Shown here: in pieces, positions 8,745 to 17,291 of the stretch | How the letters are laid out: every line of letters starts with the position of its first letter | Position numbering within the stretch: the first letter of the stretch is position 1 | Origin: Podila epigama | Taxonomy: Eukaryota > Mortierellomycota > Mortierellomycetes > Mortierellales > Mortierellaceae | Length of the DNA stretch: 17,291 nucleotides | Direction: 5' to 3' | NCBI GenBank assembly: GCA_015679605.1 | Contig: JAAAVE010000423.1 | Coordinates: forward strand, 1-17,291 | Position numbers and translations under genes: made by a program | The notes under the pieces: model-generated | What the model saw: only the letters and a program-made list of their open reading frames with translations | Told to the model about the DNA's origin: nothing | The model's database searches: none

Positions 8745-10812
8745 TCAGTCCAGAGGCTCGGGATGTGGGAGAGAGTTCCCTGAGGTCCCTGTGTTTGAAG
8801 GCGTCGGGAATGCTCCTGGTAGGGCTGTGGAGGTATTTCCAGAGTTTGTGGCGTTCCTTGAAGACCCATGATCTTGCGAGTCATGGTTTCCATCATTATA
8901 GCCTCGTACCAATGAGAAACGACTTGTTTACAAGAAAAAAATCATATGTCCCTTGTTAGTCAACCGTCTTTACGTTGCATCAATGGACCATGTCTACTTT
9001 TGACGTCTACTTAACCTACCAAGTTGGGCAAGTGCCGCTCACTTTAAGCCAGGGTTTGATGCAATCCTCGTGAAAGATATGCTTGCACGGAAGCTGTAAT
9101 AGGTGATCTTCTTTGGTGAACTCATCTTTGCAGACAGCACATTCCGCTTTGGCCTCTGTCGATGATCGGAAATTTAAAAATAAATAAGCATGGCAGCACA
9201 CCAACGAGATTCATTGATGTCAAGTCAACACGTACCTAGTTCCGCATCGGTGAGCTCATGTTTGGGAATGTTATTAATAACATCTTCAGTTGCACCGACA
9301 GGTCCGTGCTGTCGACTATTGCAAAGACAGGTCAAAAAAGCGTCATAATGGAATTGAGTCTTTTTTTTCTTTTTTTCTTGAAAAAAAAGAGAAAAAATGC
9401 GCGTAATGACTTACTTTTGCAGCTCCATCATCTGACTAATGATGTCATCCAAACCGCGTTGTCCAAATACATAGTCGCCTGGGTTGCCCACAATGGGAAA
9501 CATGGCTCCAGGACCCGGTCCTCCAAGTGCTCCAAGTGCGTTTGGATCGGTAGAATAGTGAACCTCGATGCCGAAACGATTCAAGAGACTACGGGGGATT
9601 GAGGCAGAGGAAAGGTCAAGGAAAGAAAAGAGAAGGTTGTTCAATTTGAACACGTTCGCTGAAAAAAGTAAAAAGACTTACCCTGCGAGAAAAGAAGGAG
9701 GACTACGCCATTCTGGCCCCAAGCCTTGGTTTTGGTTGGGGTTATGTGCACCACCACCAACAGGGCTCACGATATGCCTGGTGATCGTGGTGCCAGAAGG
9801 ACTCGAACTGAGAGTGTATTGGGTGCCAGTTGTAAAGGTATGGGCTGGTGCATGCTGACGTTGTGCCGCTAATTGTTGTGGGGCTGTGAATGCTGCTTGG
9901 AAAAGTCGGAACAGATCTTCAAGATTGATAGGCTCATGGGCTGCTTCTTCTTCAAGCTCTGAAGTACTCTGAGCCGCACCGATAAAAGTACGTGGATCGT
10001 TCTCTGGGACAATCTTTAAAAGAAGAAAGGGATGCATCACAACGTTTAGCCATTTCATGTGAAAACTAACCCTATTGCATACATATCCTCGTCGAATTGA
10101 AAGCGTACCTCCTCAACGAATTCGCTGTGGCAGTTGGGGCACATAGGATCGGGCACCATCATTGGGGTTATTTCAGCTCGACACTGGGTAGGAATCATGT
10201 TAGTTGCATTGCTTATGTGCGTGGTTCTTAAGCCTCTTGTGATGTTCGTAATCACATTCCTACCTGGTGACACCAAAATGGGCGCGACGGAGGTAACGGT
10301 TGTTCTGGCTGTATCGCTGTGGTAGAAGATTGAGCGGTCTGAGACGGCAGCTCTGTGTTGGGTTGCGGCTGTGGTACATCCAGCTGTGTTGCTACGACAG
10401 GTGCTTGGGTGGTTTGTGATGACTGCTCAGTGCTCCGTTGGGGTTGGGGAGAAGTGGTTGCATGAGGTTGGACAGTTTGCGACGAATGCTCAATGCTGGG
10501 TTGAGTAGCGGTAGCAGGAGGTTGGGCAGGTTGAGATGGCTGTTCAATGCTGGGTTGGGGTGGGAGAGTAGTGGTGGTGACAGGAGAGTTGGTTGGATAC
10601 ACGGTTGTAGGTTGCTCTTGTGCGCCTTGTTGCACGTCTTGGGGAACGGTTGTGGCCGGTTGTGGTGTTGCCTCTTGCATCTCTACTGGCTGCACTCGTG
10701 GTTCTTCGTGGGGCAAATTGTTTTCGGGTCTACTGCCATCAGTGGCAGGTGTATTAACATTGCCATTATTGATGTTCGTGCTTTGGCTGTTACCGTTGTC
10801 GTTGCTTTGCAT
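8745..10812 (-). CDS. RING-H2 E3 ubiquitin ligase, RNF126/RNF115-like
   Basis: Seven exons, 10812-10264, 10183-10109, 10013-9682, 9588-9415, 9315-9236, 9155-9020 and 8922-8745, splice in phase to 507 residues. RNF126-type ligases recruit clients, often mislocalised hydrophobic proteins, through an N-terminal zinc ribbon and ubiquitinate them through a C-terminal RING. Seen here: a zinc ribbon with C181-x2-C184 and C198-x2-C201 (WCHQCRAE, MCPNCHSEF); a middle part with INLEDLFRLFQAAF; DDIISQMMELQ; VGATEDVINNIPKHELTDAEL just before the RING, a family hallmark; and RING ligands C409, C412, C427, H429, H432, C435, C446 and C449, all present. The last cysteine is split by the final intron (TG|T). 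Unlike the animal proteins, where the zinc ribbon is at the very start, 180 Gln/Pro/Thr/Ser-rich residues precede it. ATG 10812 is chosen because codons above it in frame run through the CA microsatellite. Confidence 0.92.
10300..10680 (-). repeat. Degenerate Gln/Pro/Ser/Thr-rich protein repeats in the RING ligase N-terminus
   Basis: The first exon encodes repeated variants of QPSIEQPSQPAQPPATAT: QPSIEHSSQTVQPHATT, QRSTEQSSQTTQAPVVAT and QPNTELPSQTAQSSTTA. They form roughly four units of 22-26 codons, Thr/Gln-rich and presumably disordered. The DNA repeats as well as the protein (for example GTTCAATGCTGGGTTG and close variants on the plus strand at about 10487-10560). The outer edges of the array are approximate. 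Confidence 0.7.
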
Positions 10813-10877
10813 GGTGTTATAGAAGGAATGAGTAATTTGAGAAGAAAATGAAAAGAATGCGAAATGTGAAATGCAAA

Positions 10878-10902
10878 ACACACACACACACACACACACA
10901 CA
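10878..10902. repeat. AC microsatellite upstream of the RING gene
   Basis: Twelve uninterrupted AC units followed by A-rich sequence, in the 185-bp gap between the RING gene start and the DCAF11-like stop. It therefore lies in the RING gene's promoter or 5' UTR. Confidence 0.85.
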
Positions 10903-10965
10903 AAAAGAGAAAAAAAAAAACGCGCTGCGCACGGTTTTGTTTCAAAACGTTTTTTTCTTTCGTGG

Positions 10966-10991
10966 AAAAAAAAAAAAAAAAAAAAAAAAAA
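10966..10991. repeat. 26-base A run (T run on the coding strand) after the DCAF11-like stop
   Basis: An unbroken run of 26 A on the plus strand begins 6 bases beyond the minus-strand stop codon (11000-10998). On the transcript this is a 26-U tract at the head of the 3' UTR. Its length is likely to vary between copies or reads. Confidence 0.9.
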
Positions 10992-10997
10992 TTGTAA

Positions 10998-13654
10998 TCA
11001 ATCATAGTTTCGGAAGCTACGCCTGGGCCGCGGTGGCGGGAGATGCTCGACTTCGTTTTCAGAGTCACCAGGCTCAGACTCATTCATTCGGAAGGTATGC
11101 TGGACGAGTCCTCCGCCAATGTCCTCGTACGAGGCATAGTCGCGATCTGTTCGACAGGAGCTGATGATGCTGGGACAGTTCGGGTGCCAACTGACATCAC
11201 GAGCAATGTAGGAAGCTGGCCGCCTTGAATTGGCGTACTTTTGAAATGCTGCATTGGTATCCAACTTCTTCACAAGTGTTCCGTCCAATCGATAGATAGC
11301 AACCTGACCATCTGCACTTCCCGTGTACAGGTAGCGTTGCCCCGTTGCTTGCACAGGCGAGAAGTGACATCGAATGAGTGTACGGAGGACCTTATGTCCT
11401 CGGAAGGTCATCACGGAGCAGTCGCCCTACGACAAACAAAGAACCATTAGTTTGTCACTTTCCGATATGCCAATTCAAGCGCCTTAAGAAGTGAATCGTG
11501 AATCTACCTGGCGAGTGGTTGACTTGGAACCATAATATTCGTCCATGCGATAGTCGAAACCTGTACCGTGCTCCTTCGGGAGTCGTCGGTAATCCCGGTT
11601 CGAGTACATCTTACGAAGGTCCCAAAGAAGCATTTTCTGGTCCTTGCCATTGCTGGCGAGGTATCGATTGTCCCCTTTAGAGGTAACATGAGTGATGCCT
11701 TCTGTATGACCAACAAGGACGCCGGATGGTACGCCCGACCCTGACGAGCTCATCGACCGCCGATCCCTATGTGAACATTCGATTCTAAGGAGTCAACTCA
11801 TTTTCATATTCGCGGCACTCCCTCTAAACTGCTTCAAGTGAACACTCATTTAACATATGCACACACACACACATACAAAAAAAAATTGCTTTACCACACT
11901 TTCACCGTACCGTCGTCGCTTCCACTAAAGACGACTTGAGACGATGTTGGTTCTGCAAAACAAACCGAGTTCACGTCGTCCTCGTGAGCGGTAATTGAAT
12001 GTAAGACGGTTCTTGATTCAATATCATACACTACTCAGTTCAAAACATTGAGAACGATGCATGTCGTCAGAACAACAATGGAGAAACCAAAGTGGCAACA
12101 GAATTTCAACACTAATCTCTTGTGATTACCATAGATGCGTCTGCGGCCACCAGCAACAATCTCTTTTCCATCTCCTGAAAACTGAATGGACCATAGCTGA
12201 GGAACGAGTGTAGAAACGTACTGAGTTAGGCTCATGGCCGCTAGATATAAGCATGCGGATATCGATCTCATTACAATGCGATCCCGTGAAGGAGTCATCG
12301 CCTTACCCCCACGTCGTAATCATCATAGGCGGGTGAGAAATCCAGCTGGTGGTGAGTGTCTGGCGCGTCTGCTGCAGTTCTGGTCAAATGGACATACGGC
12401 GTGATACTTGAATAGATGATCCAGTCGTTGTCTAGCGACAATGCGTGGTCTGTTATTGTCCACCGCCCGGCAATGCCTTGCACAACCTTCTCGCGTATCA
12501 ATCTGTTTCCCGCAGTCCTGTAAATACGTAGCTTGTAATCTTGGTCGCACGAGGCAAACAGGGACCTATTCAGATCAAAGGTCTATGCGTTAAAAAAAAG
12601 AGAGTCTCACAGGCTCACAGCAGTGCTCCAGCATATCTCTTGCGCATCTCACCCGTCGACAGAATATCCTCCAGAATAAACAGGATGGTAGCTTGGCTCA
12701 ATCACCCTTCCTGGATTGCCTGGCAGAAAGGTCTACAATATTGCAAGGAGTAGGTGAGTGCATGTATCAATAATCTCATATTTTGGCCAATAGATTATAT
12801 TCTCAGTGCAAGCGGTGCTAACGAGCCATGCGTATACCTCTCCAATCCAGGAAGGGTTGACTGCCCGCGGGTTGATCTGCCTCATCCAGAGCTTTCGAGA
12901 AACATTTTTCATGGGGAATGCGGTCGCCACGTGTGCTGATTCAACAGCACCAAAGTCTCCCGAATTTATAATTTGCTTTCCTTTTTCATAGTCGGGCTCC
13001 GGAATGGGGGAACTACATCGACGCCGCAAGTCAAGAGCCCGTCCTCTTCCGTTTAGGGTCTGAACCAAACGGAAAACTAGATGGGAAATGATGAAGTACA
13101 GTGTCAAGATATTTTGGCAAGAGATTTCTGGAAAATAAAAACCTGTCTTGGGGTTTCCTACCTTGGTTGAGTCGCGCTGGCTCTGCTATTCATGAGGTTA
13201 TGCAACGTCATCAAAGAAAGAAAGAAAGGTGTCAGTCCCTTGCCATTGCCATTGCGAGAAGGAGAGAGAGAGAGAGAAGGAGAAAAGTATCCGAGTGCCT
13301 TGGCTGTTCATGCAAACACTCACCACCAAATAAGGCCGTGAAGAACTGCAAGTCATCAACGCCCACATCTTCATCGTCTTCCTCCTCTTCGCTTTCCTCC
13401 TCGCCGTTATCATCATCGTCATCGTCATCCTCCTCCTCCTCAGCTTCATCCATATCTTCGTAGTCCTCGTCTTCGTCTTCATCAACATCGTCCTCGAGAT
13501 CCTCCATGTCATCGTCCTCGTCAGCTACCTCATAGTTGTATTCCAATTCGTTCGCTGGGCTGGTGCCAACTTCTTGGTTGGTCATCCCCTCTTCATTCAA
13601 TCCAACATGAGAGACATTGGAAGCCTCGAGTTCATCCTGTTGCCCTTGGTTCAT
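10998..13654 (-). CDS. DCAF11/WDR23-like WD40 protein, putative CUL4-DDB1 substrate receptor
   Basis: Eight exons, 13654-13324, 13076-12838, 12732-12653, 12565-12307, 12196-12130, 12030-11895, 11766-11508 and 11426-10998, join in phase to 599 residues. DCAF11/WDR23 (plant LEC14B) presents substrates to the CUL4-DDB1 ubiquitin ligase. Seen: an acidic Asp/Glu tract at about 43-100; GVFRLVQTLNGRG, matching WDR23's GQVRLVQ; VYSGGYSVDGSLFASCDQD; WTITDHALSLDNDWIIYSS; SIQFSGDGKEIVAGG; VYDIESRTVLHSITAHEDDVNSV; then VKVWDRR and LLWDLRK, two WDxR (DWD-box) motifs of the kind that contact DDB1; GHTEGITHV; MTFRGHKVLRTLIRCHFSP; and RDVSWHP. The last blade is unusual: the expected SSSWDG is replaced by SSCRTDRDY. 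The first acceptor is uncertain: in-frame sites at 13127 and 13076 both work, and 13076 fits the family better. The RING ligase gene follows in tandem. Confidence 0.9.
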
Positions 13655-14094
13655 TTCGCTTGTTGTTGCTGACAGAAGGTAAACAATGAGCTGCGCACAA
13701 TTGCGATTGTGGGTTGACGAACAGAATGAATAAAGTGAACTAACTGACATTCGACAAAGGACATTCGAGGGGGGAGTGTCAGTTGCGCAGGTTGCTGTCC
13801 CGTGATCGCTCCCTATTAGCTTGCGTGTGCGCAAAGGACGTTATCAGAGATGATCAAAAAAGCGTTGACGCGTTTCCCCAAGGTTACATCGTGTACATCG
13901 TGTACAACAATGCATTGGTTTAACCTATTTCCTTTTTTTTAAAACACCTAGACAAGACTGGACAGGGCAGCAATTGAATGTCGGACAAGGTGAGCAAACA
14001 AAGAGGTGACCGACCATCTCCATACTCCACAATCCCAAAACGTAGCCATATTTGGTAGCCATAAGATAGCTGTCAAGGTGCCGTGGAGGTGTGT

Positions 14095-14130
14095 ATGGAT
14101 GGATGAATGGATGGATGAATGGATGGATGG
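14095..14130. repeat. ATGG/ATGA tetranucleotide repeat
   Basis: Nine tetranucleotide units in an ATGG-ATGG-ATGA pattern, inside the divergent intergenic region. Confidence 0.85.
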
Positions 14131-14455
14131 ACCAATCTCTCCACTCTCAGACCTGCTTTCACTTTCAAACATGAATCGAGTGAGAGTGAGGTAGTTGCAA
14201 GTGACTCCCACGGTGCGATCGCCATCGTTTCCTGCTGGCTCACCATTTTTTTTTACTAGTCACTAGTCACTCCACTTGGTCCTGTTTCCATTTTCCCATC
14301 AGCACCAGTTCTGATGTGTTTTTTTTATTTTATTTTAATTGTATTTTCACTTCTTTTTTTTCTTCTCCGCCCCCCATCCTCCACCTTTTTCTCTTCTTTT
14401 CACCCCCATTTTCCCATACTCCAGATAATCCAGACTCAGAACAGACACAACAGAA

Positions 14456-14491
14456 CACAACACAACATAACACAACACAACATAACACAAC
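14456..14491 (+). repeat. 15-bp tandem repeat CACAACACAACATAA in the presumed 5' leader of the peptidase gene
   Basis: Two exact 15-bp copies (14456-14470 and 14471-14485) and a 6-base partial copy lie about 90 bases upstream of the start codon. The leader strand is almost free of G and T, which would leave a transcript weakly structured and easy to scan. Confidence 0.75.
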
Positions 14492-14578
14492 AGACAAAGC
14501 AATAATAGTGGTCTCGCCCCTTTGGTCTCCCACAAACGCACGCCCAGCAATAAAAACTACGACGAGATTTCATTCATC

Positions 14579-17100
14579 ATGAGAATCACTTCTTCCCTCA
14601 TCCTTTCCGCTTCCGCCATCATGGTCAATGCAGCCCTCAACCCGCTCTCCCCAGAGCGCATGCTGACTCTTGCCCGTCCATCCACTGCTTCCCTCTCCCC
14701 TAGTGGCCACCTTGCCGTCTTCAGCGCTTCCCGATATGCCGCCGACACCAACAAGTCCATTCGTAACCTGCACCTTGTCAACCTTGCCAGCAACAACACC
14801 TTGTCTGATCTCACCCCTCAGGCCGATGGCACTGCACACGATAACGCCTTTTTCTTGGATAACGACCATGTCGCCTTCCTCTCCAAGGAGCAGTTGTACG
14901 TAAAACGTGTCGATGGATCCGTCGAACCATACGCCATCTCCTCCTTCCCCGTCGGCATCTCCAACGTCAAGTATAACCGCGCTGCAGGTCTGATCGTCTT
15001 CAGTGCCCCCGTCTACGCCGATGGATCTCTCGCTGGTGCCAAGGAAAAAGACGAGCATCAGAAAGAATTCAAGAAGGACACCGGTTTGGCCTTTGACACG
15101 CTCATGGTTCGCCACTGGGACGATTTTATCCAGGAAAAGAAGAACAACATCTTTGTTGCCTCCATCAAGAAGGACAGCGACAAGTTTGTCGTCTCTTCCG
15201 AGGTTACCAACCTCCTGCTCAACACCGGCCTCGAAAGCCCTGTCATCCCCTTTGGTGATTCTGGCGACTTTGATATCTCACCCGATGGCAAGGAAGTTGT
15301 CTTTGTCTCCAAGATCAACACGCCCGACAACGCTTGGCAGACCACCACCCACATTTACACTGTCCCCACTGCTGGTGGCGTTGCCCCCAAGAACATCAAC
15401 CCCAACGCTGTCGGTGCCGCCAGTCACCCCGTTTACTCGGCCACTGGAAAGTCCATCGCTTACCTCCAGATGTTGAAGCCTCAGTACGAGGCAGACCGCA
15501 ACCGTATCGTCATCCATACCAACGGCAAGTCACGTATTGTTGCCGAAAACTGGGATCGCAGCCCCAGCAGCATCCTCTTTGATTCAAAGGACGAGAATAT
15601 CTATGTCACTGCCGAGGACAAGGGCCGCATCAAGATCTTCCGCATCCATCTTGCCACCGAGGCCATCGAGGCTATCGTGAGCGAACACGCGCAGAGCGGA
15701 TTGAACTTTGTCGACGACAACACCCTCCTCTTTTCGACCTCCTCCATGAAGAGCCCCAATGATATCTTCACCGTCGACATCAAGTCCAAGGCCATCACCC
15801 GCCGTACCGATCTCCACGCTGAATCATTGCTCAACGTCCACCGGTCGACGCCCGAGGATGTCTGGTTCAAGGGCGACAAAGATGTGGACATTCACGGCTG
15901 GCTCCTGAAGCCCATCGGATTTGATCCCAGCAAAAAGTATCCTTTGGCATTCATTGTCCACGGAGGTCCCCAGGGAGCCTTCAACGATAACTGGAGCACA
16001 CGCTGGAACCCTAACGTCTTTGCCAGCGCTGGATTTGTGGTTGTGTTCCTTAACCCCACTGGATCCACCGGCTATGGACAGGCATTGACCGACGCCATCA
16101 ACAACAACTGGGGCGGCTCGCCTTACATTGACTTGATGAAGGGTCTTGACTACGTCCTGGAGAACCACAAATACATTGACGAGACTCGCATTGCTGCCCT
16201 GGGTGCTTCCTATGGAGGATACATGATGAAGTAATAGTGAATCCAGGTTTTCCTCGTCATCATTCGGAGACATCGTCATGAAAACCATGAACTAATTTGA
16301 TTCTTTTTTTTTTTGCTCTTGTGTACCTTAGCTGGATTAACGGACATACGGATCGTTTCAACTGCTTGGTCAATCACGATGGTATCTTTGATTCCAAGAA
16401 CGGCTTTTACCACACTGAGGAACTTTACTTCCCCGAGCATGAGGTATCATTTTTTTATTTCGTTTTCGGGATGAAAGTTGTAAAGTCAAGTATGATGTAT
16501 TATGAACACGTCGATATCTAACATCTTCTCTTATCTGGAACCTTGCTACTAGTATGGCGGTGTTCCATGGGACCCCAAGGCCAAGGAGAACTATGAACGC
16601 TGGAACCCATCCAACTTTGTTCAGAACTGGAAGACTCCTACATTGGTTATTCACAGCGACAAGGGTAAGTTGCAAGTGGAGAGCACTGGTTCATTAGTGA
16701 TGTGTTGCTCTTCTGATCTTGAAACTAACATATGAGCTGTCCTCCCCCCAACATTCATACATTCATTCAGATTACCGTCTTCCTGTCACGGAAGGTCTTG
16801 CTACGTTCACTGTTTTGCAGCGTAAGGGTATTCCATCCCGATTTGTATACTTCCCTGACGAGAACCACTGGTAAGTAGACGTTGAAAAATTTTGCCATCC
16901 GATGCCACCTGTGATCCATTTATATCAACCACAGCTACTTATCTTTCCATGTTTGGCTGCACAATAGGGTTCTGAAGGCCGCCAACAGCTTGCGCTGGCA
17001 TGCCGAGGTCCTTGGTTGGATCAAGAAATGGACTGCTCCAAAGCACGCTGCAAGCACGGACCGCATTGTCGAAGAAACTTCTCAGATCAAGCTGGAATAA
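14579..17100 (+). CDS. Secreted dipeptidyl-peptidase 5-like S9 serine peptidase
   Basis: Five exons, 14579-16230, 16332-16443, 16553-16664, 16771-16870 and 16968-17100, join in phase to 702 residues, close to fungal DPP5 (about 720). DPP5 is an S9-family exopeptidase that removes dipeptides from secreted-protein breakdown products. Seen: a signal peptide [18 protein letters not shown] with likely cleavage near residue 18; a mature start [10 protein letters not shown]; a beta-propeller region to about 430 with [15 protein letters not shown] and [15 protein letters not shown]; and the hydrolase domain with [34 protein letters not shown] (nucleophile Ser544), HSDKDYRLP (catalytic Asp626) and PDENHW (catalytic His658). 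The triad is complete. The first intron splits the Asn codon just after GASYGGYMM. The ATG at 14579 is chosen because it opens the signal peptide; no ATG lies above it in frame. Codons mostly end in C, more than in its neighbours, suggesting high expression. Confidence 0.95.
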
Positions 17101-17124
17101 AGAGAACAGACAGAAAACACAGAC

Positions 17125-17130
17125 AATAAA
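17125..17130 (+). terminator. Poly(A) signal AATAAA of the peptidase gene
   Basis: A canonical AATAAA 24 bases beyond the stop codon, followed by an AT-rich stretch. It is well placed for 3'-end formation of the DPP5-like transcript. Confidence 0.7.
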
Positions 17131-17199
17131 ATATATTTAATCAAAGAGACTCTCTCTCAGGAACACTTGGAAACTGGATGCTCGTAGTCAGAGTGTGGA

Positions 17200-17291
17200 T
17201 CAACAAAACATAACCTGGCAGTCAGTCGTACGGCAGCCAGAGCCTGATAAAAACTGGCTAGTTACAGTATCATCAGGAGATTCTGCCCTTT
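17200..17291 (-). other. Possible 3' end of a convergent gene entering from the right edge
   Basis: On the minus strand one frame stays open from the window edge for 29 codons and stops at TGA 17202-17200, ending SGSGCRTTDCQVMFC. A GTTATG after the TGCCAG could instead be a splice donor. I recognise no family, and an open frame this short can arise by chance. It would face the peptidase gene tail to tail. Confidence 0.2.

Larger units (their letters stand above)
13655..14578. other. Divergent promoter region, DCAF11-like gene to peptidase
   Basis: This 924-bp region separates two divergently read genes. It holds a direct repeat GTACATCGT (about 13888-13906), an ATGG/ATGA minisatellite (14095-14130), a pyrimidine-rich tract (about 14341-14420) and a CA-rich tandem repeat just before the peptidase start. 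The pyrimidine tract followed by a CA-rich leader is typical of strongly expressed fungal genes. No coding exon or RNA gene was recognised. Confidence 0.55.

Noticed and set aside
10438-10851. Plus-strand open frame of 137 codons over the RING ligase exon
   Set aside because: Antisense to a repetitive Gln/Pro-rich exon; composition bias alone keeps it open.
13162-13185. 24-base microexon in the DCAF11-like gene
   Set aside because: It keeps the frame but would be followed by a 34-base intron, shorter than workable fungal introns, and adds residues not matching the family.
14095-14491. Short tandem repeats as a CRISPR-like array
   Set aside because: Units of 4 and 15 bases without unique spacers, in a eukaryotic promoter; these are ordinary microsatellites.
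14570-15115. 181-codon minus-strand open frame within the peptidase gene
   Set aside because: Antisense shadow of a strongly C-ending coding exon; no family features and no splice context.

Overview
The window reads as nuclear DNA of an intron-rich filamentous fungus, most likely an early-diverging one (Mucoromycota; inferred from gene style, not proven). It carries a nuclear-type tRNA-Asp and seven protein genes. Six of them can be rebuilt end to end by joining GT-AG exons in phase. Inferred introns are mostly 80-154 nt; one is about 247 nt. Intergenic DNA is full of homopolymer and microsatellite tracts. No CRISPR array, insertion sequence, integron or bacterial-type operon was seen.

Layout, left to right. 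(1) 1075-779, minus: first exon of a Lys5/AASDHPPT-like 4'-phosphopantetheinyl transferase; nothing recognisable of the rest lies in 1-778. (2) 1991-3363, plus: MND1, a meiotic recombination factor, 7 exons. (3) 5343-3612, minus: a secreted, membrane-anchored Crh-like GH16 cell-wall enzyme with an altered catalytic motif. (4) 7658-5699, minus: a DUF676 serine lipase of the LPL1/ROG1 group, 4 exons. (5) 8167-8096, minus: tRNA-Asp(GUC). About 355 bp upstream of it lies a perfect 10-bp inverted repeat around a TATA box, with an AATAAA just beyond, possibly the relic of a solo LTR. (6) 10812-8745, minus: an RNF126/RNF115-type RING-H2 ubiquitin ligase with a zinc ribbon and a long Gln/Pro/Thr-rich N-terminus, 7 exons. 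(7) 13654-10998, minus: a DCAF11/WDR23-like WD40 protein with a very acidic N-terminus, 8 exons. (8) 14579-17100, plus: a secreted dipeptidyl-peptidase 5-like S9 peptidase, 5 exons. The last 190 bases hold its poly(A) signal and perhaps the end of a convergent gene.

The genes are ordinary eukaryotic housekeeping, secretory and ubiquitin-system genes, not an obvious cluster. Two ubiquitin-pathway genes (RING ligase and putative CUL4 receptor) are tandem neighbours 185 bp apart. I found no convincing undescribed multi-gene system. The best leads are the altered Crh catalytic motif with its large insertion, the orphan transferase exon, the TATA-centred inverted repeat beside the tRNA, and several splice ambiguities. 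All family calls rest on motif recognition by eye; no search was run.
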